Below are positions 47,502 through 58,578 of a DNA stretch of 64,000 nucleotides, one piece after another. The translations under genes and the position numbers were made by a program. This stretch comes from CAIWHR01 sp963709525. Its GTDB lineage: Bacteria > Pseudomonadota > Gammaproteobacteria > Burkholderiales > Casimicrobiaceae. The notes beneath the pieces were generated by a model. It had not been told where the DNA came from, did not search any database, and worked only from the letters and a program-made list of their open reading frames with translations. The stretch covers positions 72,995 to 136,994 of the forward strand of contig CAVPXB010000002.1 of assembly GCA_963709525.1 (NCBI GenBank), in the 5' to 3' direction. Position 1 is the stretch's first letter, and the number at the start of each line of letters is the position of its first letter.

Positions 47502-48785
47502 CCATCCTCTCCGTCCTGTTCCTCGCGTTCCTGGTGCTGGGCGTCCCGGTCGCGTTCGCGATCGGGCTCTCCTCGGTGATCACGATCATGTACGAAGGGC
47601 TGCCGGTGGCGGTGGTCTTCGGCCGGATGGTCTCCGGCATGACCGTGTTCTCGTTCCTGGCGATTCCGTTCTTCATCTTCGCCGGCGAACTGATGCTTTA
47701 CGGCGGCATCGCCCATCGGATCGTCGAACTGGCGAAAAGCCTGGTCGGTCACGTCCGTGGCGGGCTCGGGATGTCGAACGTCGTCGCCTGCACGCTGTTC
47801 GGTGGGGTCTCGGGTTCGCCGGTCGCGGACGTGTCGGCGATGGGCGCGGTGATGATCCCGATGATGAAGCGGGAAGGCTACGACGTGGACTACGCGGTCA
47901 ACGTCACCACCCATGCCGCGCTGGTCGGCGCGCTGATGCCGACCAGCCACAACATGATCATCTATTCGCTGGCCGCGGGCGGCAAGGTCTCGATCGCCGC
48001 GCTGATTCTCGCCGGGCTGCTGCCGGCGCTGGTGCTGACGATCTGCAATCTCGTCGCCGCCTACGCGGTCGCCATCAAGCGCGGCTATCCGTCGGGGACC
48101 TTCCCCGGCTGGGACATCGTCCTCCACTCGCTGGCGGCGGCGCTCCCCGGGTTGTTCGTGGTCGGTCATCATCGTCGTCGGCATCCTCTCGGGCGTGTTC
48201 ACCGCCACCGAGTCGGCGTCGGTCGCCGTGCTCTACGCGCTGCTGATCACGGTGTTCGTCTATCGCAGCCTGTCGTGGGCGGACTTCCTCAAGGCCGCGG
48301 CACGGGCGGTGAAGAAGACCGGCGTCGTGCTGCTGCTGATCGGCGTCTCGGCGGTGCTGGGCTACCTGATGAGCCTCTACAGCGTCGCCGAGGCCACCGG
48401 CGCCGCAATCTCCAGCATCACGACCACGCCATGGATCGTCTTCCTGCTGGTCAACGTCATCCTGTTCCTGCTCGGCACCTTCCTCGACATGGCGGCGACG
48501 ATCCTGATCTGCACGCCGATCTTCCTGCCGATCTGCCAGCAGTTCGGGATGGACCCGGTGCAATTCGGGATGATGCTGCTGATCAATGCCGCGCTGGGGC
48601 TCAACACGCCGCCGGTGGGGACGACCCAGTTCGTCGGTTGTGCCATCGGGGAGATATCGGTCGAGCAGGTGATGAAGACGATCGCGCCGTTCTACCTGTC
48701 GCTCACCGCCGCGCTGTTGATCGTCACCTACGTGCCGGCGTTCTCGATGTGGCTGCCGCAGATGGCTGGCTACCTGCCGAAGTGA
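47492..48785 (+). CDS. dctM: TRAP transporter large permease subunit (DctM), one frame break
   Basis: This is a DctM protein of about 430 residues. Segments FSFLAIPFFIFAGELMLYGG, GGVSGSPVADVSAMG and HAALVGALMPTSHNMIIYS belong to the first half. An extra base near 48160 (expected VVVIIVVGILSGVFTATESA) shifts the frame. The second half continues FTATESASVAVLYALLIT, GTFLDMAATILICTPIF and LGLNTPPVGTTQFVGCAIG. It completes a sodium-coupled uptake system with DctP and DctQ. Confidence 0.92.
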
Positions 48786-48896
48786 TCGTTGGCTGGCGAA
48801 CCCGCCGGCGCCGCGCGCGCCGGGCGGGCCGCCCGCGGCAAGGGCAGGGGCCGCGCTGCCGCCGAACCGACCATCTAGTCTTCCGAGCGAACGAAC

Positions 48897-50316
48897 ATGC
48901 CGATACCCCTGAATCTCCATCCCGACCGCCTGTTTCCCGCCGATCCGGCGACGCGCGATCTGGCCCGCCGCCTCTACGCGACCGTCAAGGACCTGCCGAT
49001 CCTGAGCCCGCACGGGCACACCGATCCGCAGTGGTTCGCCGACGATCCGCCGTTCGCCAATGCGTCGGCGCTGTTCATCACGCCCGATCACTACGCCTTC
49101 CGGATGCTCTACAGCCAGGGGATGCGGCTCGAGGACCTCGGCATCCCGCGCCGCGACGGCGCGCCGGTCGAGCAGGACGCGCGCAAGATCTGGCGCACGC
49201 TCGCCGCGAACTATCACCTGTTTCCGCGGCACGCCGACGCGGATGTGGCTCGACCACGCGTTCGCCACGGTGTTCGGCATCGACCGAGCGGTTGACGGCC
49301 GAGTCCGCCGACCGCTATTTCGACCGCATCAACGCTGCCTTGCGACGCCCGGCGTTCCGCCCGCGCGCGCTGTTCGAGCGCTTCAACATCGAGGTGATCG
49401 CGACGACCGAGTCGCCGCTCGATCCGCTCGACGCACCACCGGAAGATTCGTGCCAGCGGCTGGAAGGGCCGGGTCGTCACCGCGTACCGGCCCGACCCGG
49501 TCGTCGATCCCGAGTTCGAGGGTTTCCGCGACAACGTGCGGCAGCTCGGCGCGCTCACCGGCGAGGACACCGCAACCTGGCGCGGCTACCTGGCCGCGCA
49601 CCGCAATCGCCGCGCATTCTTCAAGTCGATGGGCGCAACCTCGACCGACCACGGCCATCCGACGGCGCTGACCTGCGATCTCACCGAGGCTGAATGCGAG
49701 CGCCTGCTCCAGCGCGCGCTGGCAGGCACCGCGTCGCCCGCGGAAGCCGAGCAGTTTCGTGGCCAGATGCTGCTGGAAATGGCGCGGATGAGTGTCGACG
49801 ACGGGCTGGTGATGCAGATCCATCCGGGTTCGATGCGCAACCACAATCCGGTGATCTTCCGCGACTTCGGGCGCGACAAGGGCGCCGATATTCCGATCGC
49901 GACCGAGTACGTCCGCGCGCTGAAGCCGCTGCTCGACCGCTTCGGCAACGAGCCCGACCTCACCGTCATCCTGTTCACGCTCGACGAGGACGTCTATTCG
50001 CGCGAATTGGCGCCGCTGGCGGGCCACTACCCGATCCTGCGGCTGGGTCCGCCGTGGTGGTTCCACGACAGCCCCGAGGGCATGCTGCGCTTCCGCGAGC
50101 AGGTCGACCGAGACGGCGGGCTTCTACAACACCGTCGGCTTCAACGACGACACCCGGGCGTTGCTGTCGATTCCCGCGCGGCACGACGTCGCGCGCCGGA
50201 TCGACTGCCGTTTTCTCGCGACCCTCGTCGTCGAGCATCGGATGGGCGAGGACGAGGCGTTCGAGCTTGCGCCGGAGCTCGCCTACGGCCTGGCGAAGCG
50301 CGCGTACAAGCTGTGA
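48897..50316 (+). CDS. uxaC: Uronate isomerase UxaC, several frame breaks
   Basis: The enzyme isomerises glucuronate to fructuronate and galacturonate to tagaturonate. The start NLHPDRLFPADPATRDLARR and metal site SPHGHTDPQWFADD are intact. The frame changes near 49240, 49290, 49470 and 50115, but family sequence continues throughout: ALFERFNIEVIATTESPLDP, MGATSTDHGHPT, GLVMQIHPGSMRNHN and the end LAPELAYGLAKRAYKL. The repaired length is about 472 residues, normal for UxaC. Placement after dctPQM points to hexuronate catabolism; no uxaB or uxuA is in the window. Confidence 0.9.
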
Positions 50317-50397
50317 GCCGGCAATCGACCGGTTGACGGCAGGATGCCGAGGTGCTGCTGATCGATCTGCCGTAGCGGTTCGTCCCGGAGGCCGGGT

Positions 50398-51126
<729 letters not shown>

Positions 51127-51130
<4 letters not shown>

Positions 51131-52364
51131 ATCCTGATCGCCTGCGCGGGGTCGAGCGCGCCGCGCGTCGCGCCGGCGCCGCCGCGGCGAGCAGCCGCCG
51201 AACACGATCGCCCACAGCGCCGACCAGAAGAAGAGCCAGGGGGAGAGCGTCAGCACGGAAAGACGGCGAGCCGTCGGCGTTGCGCGCGAAGCGCAGGAAG
51301 AGGAACGACCATCGCCGCGGCCAGCGCGCAGCCCAGCAGCGCAGCCGGCGAGCGCGACGATCGCGCCCTGCAGCAGGAACACGCGCTGGACTGCGCCGCG
51401 CGCTGGCGCCCATCGCGCGCAGGATGCCGATCTCGCGCCGCTTCTGCACCACCCAGACGACCAGCACGCTGGCGATGCCGAGCGCGACGATGAAGGATGA
51501 CGAAGATCCGGATCGTGCGCGTGGTGATGTTCTGCGCGTTGATCGCGGCCAGCAGCTGCTCGTTGGTCTTCATCCACGAGTCCGCGGTGAGCCCGGTCTG
51601 CGCGCGCGAGCCGATTGCGCGATCTCTTCGGCCTCGAACAGATCGTGCACCTTGAGGTCGAGCTGCGATCGCGCCGCCCGGCAGCTCGAACAGCGCCTGC
51701 GCGGTGCGCAGGCCGACGAAGACCGTGCGCCGGTTCATGTCGCGGATGCCCATGTCGACGAGCCCGGTCACCGTGTAGGCGTCGTCGACCTGGCCGGTCG
51801 GCGCTCGCGGTGACGAGGCGGAAGCGATCGTTGAGGCCGATGCCCAGATCGGTCGGCGAGGTCCTTGCCGATCACCGCCTCGCCCGGCTGGACGCGAAAC
51901 TCGCCGGCGATGAGCTTGTCGTCGATGCGGATGATGCGGGTGTAGCGCTCGGGGTCGATGCCCTGGACGGCGACCGACTTGGTGGCGTCGCCGCGCACCG
52001 CGAAGCCGGGCCCGAGACCATCGGCGAGACCGCGGTGATGTCGGGCCGGGCTTCCAGCGCCATGGCGATCGCGTGCCACTGGTCGATCGAGCGCAGGCGC
52101 TGCGCGCGGGCCTCGACGCGCTGGGCAGGACCGCCGTCTCCGGCGTGCTCGCGCGCTGCGGCAGCGCGACCTCTTCGGTCGGGCGGATCACGATGTGCGC
52201 CTGCGTGCCGAGCATGCGCTTGATGGTGTTGGCCTGCAGCCCGTTGACCAGCGCGGTGATGAAGATGACGACGGCGACGCCGGTGGCAGCGCCGCCGATG
52301 ATGAGCGCGTCTGGAAGCGGCCCTCGCGCAGGAAGCGCAGTGCGACGACCCACTCGAAGGGCAT
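51127..52364 (-). CDS. ABC transporter permease, LolC/DevC-like, many frame breaks
   Basis: The start MPFEWVVALRFLREGRFQT and first helix ALIIGGAATGVAVVIFITAL are typical of LolC/FtsX-type permeases. The periplasmic part shows GDATKSVAVQGIDPERYTRI and GLVDMGIRDMNRRTVFVGLR. The last helices include VLVVWVVQKRREIGILRAMG and the protein ends LDPAQAIRM, the family C-terminus. At least eight single-base shifts occur. It lies between the adaptor and ATPase genes and overlaps the latter by four bases. Confidence 0.75.
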
Positions 52365-52383
52365 GCCGATCGCGCTCCGAAGC

Positions 52384-53579
52384 TCAGCGCGCGTGCGCGC
52401 GCTCGCCCGGCACGACGCCCGGCGGTCACGATCAGGACATCGCCGGCGGCAAGCTCCGTGGCGATTTCGACCTGCGCCGCCTGCGGGCGCCGAGGCTGCA
52501 CGGTTGGCGCGCTTCGCTGGCCATCGCGCAGCGCGAGGACCCAGGGCTGCCGCGACTGCAGCATCGCGCACGCGCGGCGGCGGGGATGACGAGCGCGTCG
52601 GCGCGGTCCGCGACCTCGATGTCGATCGACACCGTCATGTCGGAACGCAGGAACGGCGGCGGCGCGGGAACGCGCGAACTTGGCCTCGACGGTGCCGCGC
52701 TGCACGTCGATCCCGGGTGCCAGGTAGCGACGGATCGGCGCCGAAAGGCTGCGTTCGGATAGGCGTCCGCCGACGGCGCGCGCGCTGGCCCAGGCGCAGC
52801 AGGGCGAGATTCTTCTCGTCGATCAGCGCGGTGAGCGAACGTCGCCGTCGAGCGCGAGCGCGAGGAGCCGCTTGCCGGGCTGCACGATGTCGCCGGGCTC
52901 GACGCTGCGATCGAGGACGACGCCGGCCGCCGGCGCGAGCAGCGTGGTCTGCGCGAGCTTGGCCGCCGCCGTCTCCCGCGCCGCTCGGGCCTGCGCGAGC
53001 TGGTCGTCGAGGAGGCGGCGATCGACGCCGGCCGGCGCGCTGGCGGCGGCAGACGGCGCGCGCGGTCTCGTACTGGCTTTTCGCGACGGCAGCCGCGCGG
53101 CGCGCTTCGTCCAGGCGCGACTGCGCCGATGAAGCCCTGCTTGAAGAGCTGCTCCTGCCGCGCCGCGTCGCGCTCGATGTTCCGGTAGTTCGCCTCGGCC
53201 TGCACCAACTGCTCGCGCGATCCGGAACCGTCGCCACGTCGCGCCACTGCGCGATCCGCGTGGCGGCCGCCTGCTCGGTGGCCACGGCCTGGGCGAGCGC
53301 CGCAGCGAGCTCGGCACGCTCGAGCTCGACCAGCAACTGGCCGGCCTTGACGCGGTCGCCTTCGTCGACGCCCACCGTCTGCACCCGACCGGTGATCGTC
53401 GCGCCGATGTCCACCCGCGCCGGCGCGAGCACGCGGCCGCTGACGACGACCGTCTGCGTGAGCGGGGTGGATCGCGCCGGCACGATATCCACCGTCGTGC
53501 CCTGCCACGCGAGCACGCCCATGCGGCGAGCGCGGCGGCGTATGCGTAGAGAGCGGCACGGGCAGGCGGGAAGGGCCAT
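52384..53579 (-). CDS. HlyD/DevB-type periplasmic adaptor, many frame breaks
   Basis: Recognisable parts are the N-terminal anchor (with GVLAWQGTTVDIVPARSTPL), the first lipoyl half (VSGRVLAPARVDIGATITGR, VQTVGVDEGDRVKAGQLLVE), the hairpin (AALAQAVATEQAAATRIAQW), the second lipoyl half (AAGVVLDRSVEPGDIVQPGK) and barrel segments (LTALIDEKNLALLRLGQ, VEIATELAAGDVLIVTAG). The frame changes about every 80-100 bases. It probably links the ABC permease to an outer-membrane channel. It is first in the adaptor-permease-ATPase run. Confidence 0.75.
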
Positions 53580-53766
53580 GATCGGGAAAGGGAGGGCGCC
53601 CGCGATCTCCACGCATCGGCGACGAGGCCGGGCGCTCGGGAACGGGATTATCGTCGACATGACACGACGGCGTCCAACCGGCACCGTGCAGCCGTCGTCC
53701 GGGCAATGCCCGCATCGCGCAACGCGGATGGCCTCCCGGGCGCCAGGGCACCCGCGACGAGGTCGC

Positions 53767-54219
53767 TTACTCGCGCTGGCGCGAATCGAGCCAGATCGTG
53801 ACCGGGCCGTCATTGACCAGCGCGACCTGCATCGCCGCGCCGAACTCGCCGGTGGCCACGGCTTTGCCCAGTGCCGCGGCGAGCGTGCCGACGAAAGCGT
53901 CGAACTGCGGCTGCGCGATTGCGGGCGGCGCCGCGCCCGACCACGACGGGCGCGCTCCCTTGCGCGTCGACGCAAACAGGGTGAACTGGCTGACCGCGAG
54001 AATCGCGCCGCCGATGTCGGCGACGGAGCGGTTCATCACGCCCGCGTCGTCGTCGAATATGCGCAAGGCGACGATCTTGCGCGCGAGCCATTCGCGATCC
54101 GCGGCGGTGTCGTCAGCGGCCACTGCCGGCCAGTACGAGCAGCCCGGACCGATCGCGCCGACCGTGCGACCGTCGACGCTGACCTGCGCCTCGCGCACGC
54201 GCTGGATCAGCGCGCGCAT
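53767..54219 (-). CDS. dtd: D-aminoacyl-tRNA deacylase Dtd
   Basis: This protein of about 150 residues hydrolyses D-amino acids from mischarged tRNA. It starts MRALIQRVREAQVSVDGRTV and has both active-site motifs: AVSQFTLFAS (SQFTL) and VNDGPVTIWLD (GPVT). A short out-of-frame stretch near 54140 (GPGCSYWPAV in place of the usual GPGLLVLxGV) indicates two compensating indels. An upstream ATG at 54267 overlapping the preceding gene is possible, but family members start at MRALIQRV. Confidence 0.9.
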   Translation of the reverse strand: MRALIQRVREAQVSVDGRTVGAIGPGCSYWPAVAADDTAADREWLARKIVALRIFDDDAGVMNRSVADIGGAILAVSQFTLFASTRKGARPSWSGAAPPAIAQPQFDAFVGTLAAALGKAVATGEFGAAMQVALVNDGPVTIWLDSRQRE

Positions 54220-54263
54220 CGGAGGCTCCATCGCGGCGCCGCTCGCCGGCGCCTGGCGGTGGC

Positions 54264-54781
54264 TCATTGCTTGACGACCTTGCGCTCGATGTCGACGACG
54301 ATGCCCTTCGCGAACGTCAGCGTCGTCACCGTTTCCGGGTCGCCGGGGGCCGGCAGGTACGTCCACCGTGGCGAACTCGCGTTCTTGCCGCCGCGACTTG
54401 CGTGTCGGGATGCCCGAGCTTGGCCAGCACCTCGCCCTCGGACATGCCGAGGCGGACATGCATGCGCTCCGCGGCATTGCCCGCGGCCGGGCCAGCCGGT
54501 CGCCGGTTTCGCGTTCTTGTCGGACTTGGCGTTCTTCGGCGGGGCTTCCTTGATGCCGGTGGCGGGGTGCCGAGCGCGCTGCGGCCGGCAAGATCGTGAT
54601 TTCCGGCGGGTCGAGCTGGAAGTTGCGCAATTCCTTCCCTGGCCCGCAGGGCATCTCCTGGTACACCGGGATGCCGCGTTCACCGGCGCACTTGTACACG
54701 TCGGCGCCGGCGACCGGCGAGGACGAGGACGCCAGGCGGCGAACACGAGTCGCGCGTGCGAGGGCAAGGGTTATGGCGCAT
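54264..54781 (-). CDS. DUF4124-type exported protein, frame breaks
   Basis: A signal-like start is followed by GADVYKCAGERGIPVYQEMP and CGPGKELRNFQLDPP, the DUF4124 pattern of a short exported domain. After frame changes near 54560, 54480 and 54390, a segment HVRLGMSEGEVLAKLGHPDT of the BamE/SmpA-like type follows, then the end WTYLPAPGDPETVTTLTFAK. Function is unknown. Its stop overlaps a possible dtd start, so the two may be translationally linked. Confidence 0.65.
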
Positions 54782-54866
54782 GATCGATTCCAGCATGTGG
54801 CGTGCGGCAACGGACCGGCAAGCGTTACCATACCTCTTTTTGCAGCCGCGAGAGCTCGTCCCTTCG

Positions 54867-56061
54867 ATGGATACCCGTATTGTCACCGCGGCGCGCGTTG
54901 CCGGAATCGAGCCGTTCCACGTCATGGAAGTGCAGACCGCGGCGCGCGCGCTCGAGGCGGCCGGCAGAACCGTGGTCCACATGGAAATCGGCGAGCCCGA
55001 TTTTCCGACGCCGGCGCCCGTCCTGGCTGCCGCGCAGGCGGCGCTGGCCGGCGGGCGACATCTACTACACGTCGGCGCTGGGCCTGCCGGAGCTGCGGGA
55101 GGCGATCGCGCGGCACTACGCCGAGCGCTTCGGCGTGACCGTCGCCCCCGAACGGGTGATCGTGACCGCCGGGTCGTCCGCCGGGCTGCTCCTGGTGATG
55201 GCGCTGCTGGTCGACCGCGACCAGCAGATCCTGATGTCCGACCCGGGCTATCCCTGCAACCGCCATTTCGTCCGGGTGCTCGAGGGCGAAGCCGGTCGGG
55301 CATTCCCGTGGGGCCGCACACCAACTACCAGCTGTCCGCCGACCTGATCGAAGCCGCGTGGTCGACGCGTACCCGCGGGCGTGCTGATCGCCTCGCCGTC
55401 CAACCCGACCGGCACGCAGGTTCCGCCGGACGAGATGCGCCGGATCGCGGCGACCGGTCGCGCGCGCTGGGGCCGGCTCATCGTCGACGAGATCTATCTC
55501 GGCTTCACCTACGACGGACCGCCGCAAACGGCGCTGGCTGTGCCGGCGAACACGCCGACGACCTCTTCGTCGTGTCGAGCTTCTCCAAGTATTTCAACAT
55601 GACGGGGTGGCGGCTGGGCTGGGTCATCGCTCCCGAGCGGCACGTCCGCGATCTCGAAAAGCTCGCGCAGAACCTCTACATCTCGTCCGCCGACCGTCTC
55701 GCAGCGCGCGGCGCTGGCGTGTTTCCTGCCGGGGACGCTCGCGATGCTGGAAGAGCGGCGGCGGGCGTTCGGCGCGCGCCGCGATGTTCCTGGTGCCGGC
55801 GCTTGCGCGAAACTGGGGTTCGGCATTCCGGTGCTGCCGAGCGGAGGCTTCTTCGTCTACGCGGACAGCTCGCGCTTTTCCGCCGACAGCCAGCGTTTCT
55901 GCAAGGAGGTGCTCGAGGGCTGCGGCGTGGCGATCACGCCGGGGCTCGACTTCGGCCGCCATCGCGCCGCCGATCACGTGCGCTTCGCGTACACGATCGA
56001 TGAAGCGCGCATTGCCGAGGGGGTGGCCCGGCTGGCGAGTTGGTTGGCGGTGCGCGCCTGA
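54867..56061 (+). CDS. PLP-dependent aminotransferase (class I/II), several frame breaks
   Basis: This is a fold-type I aminotransferase of about 398 residues. It begins RVAGIEPFHVMEVQTAARAL and VVHMEIGEPDFPTPAPVLAA, then YYTSALGLPELREAIARHYA, VTAGSSAGLLLVMALL, LIASPSNPTGTQVPPDEM and VVSSFSKYFNMTGWRLGW, where the Lys of SFSK binds pyridoxal phosphate. It ends GFGIPVLPSGGFFVYADSSR and RFAYTIDEARIAEGVARL. Frames change near 55055, 55310, 55365, 55555 and 55690. Such enzymes transaminate aspartate, alanine or aromatic amino acids; substrate not assigned. Confidence 0.85.
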
Positions 56062-56344
56062 AAGCTGCGCCTGTTGATCCGCCATGAAGATGGCCGACCC
56101 GAACGGAACTTGATACATTCCCGTGCCGGATCATTGGAATGTAGCGTACAGAGGGGTTGCCGACGCCGTTGGGTCTCCCGGTTTGTCCCCCTCGCGTCGG
56201 CGCAACGTGGGGTAATTCGGAGGCGGACCGGTCGGCTGGACCGATTTTTGCAGGGAGGGTCGTGCCCGAACCCGCGCCACATGCGCGCAGGTTTTCCGAT
56301 GTTGAACCTTCGCGTCAAATCGCGAGGGGTGGAAGGAGTGCCAC

Positions 56345-58489
56345 TTGGCCGCATTGTTCCGATCGCCGTGCCGACAGCGTTTGCGCCGCAGCGCCCCCCC
56401 CGACGACGGGGCGCTTGGCGCCTGGGTGGCGCCGGGCACGAGGACGGCGCTGGTCTGTCTTGCGCTGGGGTGGGCGTCGTTTTGCGCCGCGCAGTCGGGA
56501 CCGGCCGCGGCGCCATCGTCGGCGTCGATCGATGAACTCGTGATGTCGCACCCGCAGACGGCGCTCTCCCGGCTGGCGATCCCGGAGCACGCGTTCTCGT
56601 CGCTGTCGCTTGCCGAACGGTGCCAGATACTGACCCTGCGCGGCCGGGCGGAACTCATCCTTGGACGACTGGATGCTGCGCAATCGACCATCCGGACGCT
56701 CGACGATCTCGGCCCCGAAAGCCCGTCGTCCTGCGGGCAGGTCGCATCGCTCCTGCTGCGGTCCCAACTCGCCTCCCAGACCGATGACGGCGACGCGGTG
56801 CAGGAGCTTGCGCTCGAGGCGCAGCGACGCCTGCAGCCCGCGGGCGATTACGCGCTGGTCCAATGGGCATCCGCGATCCTCGATGCCGAAGCCTCCTCCC
56901 GGGGGGAATACGACGTCGCCGAGCGCCTGACCGACCAGCAGTTGGAAGGGGCAAGGCTCGTCCGCGATGACCGCCGCATCGCCCTGGCGCTGTCCGGTCT
57001 GTCCACCATGTACTACCAGCTCGGTCACGCCGACAAGGCGATGGCGAAGGCCGAGGAGGCGTGGCGCCACGCACTGCTCGCCAACAGCCCCTACGCGCAG
57101 GCCGAAGCCAAGCTCGCCGAGGCGTCCGCTGCCGAACTGAAGGGCGACGCGGTGCGCGATTTAAAGGCGCTCAATGCGGCGCTCGCGATCGCGCGGGCGG
57201 CCAAGTCGGCCGAGATAGAAGGCGGGGTGCTGATCAACATCGCCGACTATCACCTGCGCCACGGCGAATACGGGCAGGCGCTCGAGATCTCGCGCCGCCT
57301 GCTGGCGTCAGCCGAGGCGAAGCGCGCTCCCGTCGAGGTGGCGCCGAACTCGGCCAACGTCGGATTCGCGCTGCTGATGATGGGTCGGGCAGCGGAGGGG
57401 CGCCGCTACGCTGACCGCGCATTGTCGATCCACGAGCGGCGCAACGCGAAGGCGGATCTCGCGCGGCTGCTCGCCGAATATGGCGGCTATCTCGAGCGCT
57501 CCGGCGATGCTGCCAACGCGATCAGGATGTACCACCGCGAGCGAGCGCTGCTGGGCGACATTGCGCGGGCGCACGAAGCCAAGGTCCAGCGCGGGATGAA
57601 GACGTTTTACGAATCCGAAAGGCAGACGCAGGAGGTCGAACTCCTCAATCGCAAGAATGCGCTGCAGGCCTCCGAGATCCACCGCCAGTCGCTGCAGCAG
57701 CAGTATTACGGGGCCGTGACGGTGGCTTCGCTGCTGGCGCTGGTCGTCGTGCTGATGCTCTACCGGCGCATGCGGGCGACGGCAGACGATCTCGAGGCCC
57801 GCAACCGGTCGCTGGTCGCCACCCGTGACATCGACCCGTTGACAGGGCTCTTCAACCGTCGCCACTTCCACGAATTCATGCGCTCGCTTGTCGAACACGA
57901 ACGCCGCAGCGAAGGCCTGGCAGGCGCGCCGCAGAACGCGTTGTTGTTGCTCGACCTCGATCATTTCAAGCGGGTCAACGATCGGCACGGACACGCGGTG
58001 GGCGATGCGGTGCTGGTCGAGGTCGCGCGGCGGATGAAGGAGTCGGTGCGTGACGAGGATCACGTCGTGCGCTGGGGCGGCGAGGAGTTCCTGGTCTACG
58101 CGGCGCTGCGTCCGGCCGACCGCGTGCACGAGCTTGCTGCCCGCCTGCTCGAATCCATCGGTCGCCGGCCCTTCGTCGTCAACGGCATCGAGATGTCGCT
58201 GACCACGTCAATCGGCTATCTCGCGCAGCCGCTGCCCCCGGATGCGGTCGAGCTCTCCTGGCGTGAAGCTTTCGATCTTGCCGACATGGCGCTTTATCTT
58301 GCGAAGGCCCAGGGCCGCAATCGGGGTTGCGGCGTCGTCGAGATGCCACGGACCGCGGATGGACGAGTACCCGACATCGGTGAGGATCTCGGCGCAGCGG
58401 CGCAGGCCGGCCGTGTCGAGCTGCATTTCCTGGCGGGCCCGGCGTTCGAACCCGCGCCGGCTTCCGAATCCGCGCCGATTGACCACTGA
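56345..58489 (+). CDS. TPR-containing membrane diguanylate cyclase (GGDEF)
   Basis: This is a 714-residue protein starting at TTG. After an N-terminal export/anchor sequence (TALVCLALGWASFCAAQ) comes a long periplasmic helical part of TPR-like repeats (about residues 55-440), a helix (VASLLALVVVLMLYRRM, about 455-475) and a C-terminal GGDEF domain. The active site is RWGGEEFLVY (GGEEF). The inhibitory RxxD motif is present five residues upstream (RDEDHVVRW), so product inhibition is expected. It makes cyclic di-GMP, probably controlling surface attachment or motility in response to a periplasmic signal. Confidence 0.9.
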   Translation: MAALFRSPCRQRLRRSAPPDDGALGAWVAPGTRTALVCLALGWASFCAAQSGPAAAPSSASIDELVMSHPQTALSRLAIPEHAFSSLSLAERCQILTLRGRAELILGRLDAAQSTIRTLDDLGPESPSSCGQVASLLLRSQLASQTDDGDAVQELALEAQRRLQPAGDYALVQWASAILDAEASSRGEYDVAERLTDQQLEGARLVRDDRRIALALSGLSTMYYQLGHADKAMAKAEEAWRHALLANSPYAQAEAKLAEASAAELKGDAVRDLKALNAALAIARAAKSAEIEGGVLINIADYHLRHGEYGQALEISRRLLASAEAKRAPVEVAPNSANVGFALLMMGRAAEGRRYADRALSIHERRNAKADLARLLAEYGGYLERSGDAANAIRMYHRERALLGDIARAHEAKVQRGMKTFYESERQTQEVELLNRKNALQASEIHRQSLQQQYYGAVTVASLLALVVVLMLYRRMRATADDLEARNRSLVATRDIDPLTGLFNRRHFHEFMRSLVEHERRSEGLAGAPQNALLLLDLDHFKRVNDRHGHAVGDAVLVEVARRMKESVRDEDHVVRWGGEEFLVYAALRPADRVHELAARLLESIGRRPFVVNGIEMSLTTSIGYLAQPLPPDAVELSWREAFDLADMALYLAKAQGRNRGCGVVEMPRTADGRVPDIGEDLGAAAQAGRVELHFLAGPAFEPAPASESAPIDH

Positions 58490-58505
58490 CCCAATCCCGG
58501 TTTCC

Positions 58506-58578
58506 GTTCGTGCCGAGCCAGTCGAAGCGCCTTCGGCCAACTCGGGGCCCGGCCCTTCGACAAGCTCAGGGCGAACGG
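58506..58578. repeat. Facing pair of dispersed repeats between GGDEF and peptidase genes
   Basis: A degenerate copy of the CCTGAGCTTGTCGAAGG repeat lies at 58506-58527, and an inverted good copy (CTTCGACAAGCTCAGGGCG) at 58553-58578. They can pair as a stem-loop, so they may act as a terminator or mRNA stabiliser for the GGDEF gene. The family is the same as in the array at 10750-10981. Confidence 0.75.
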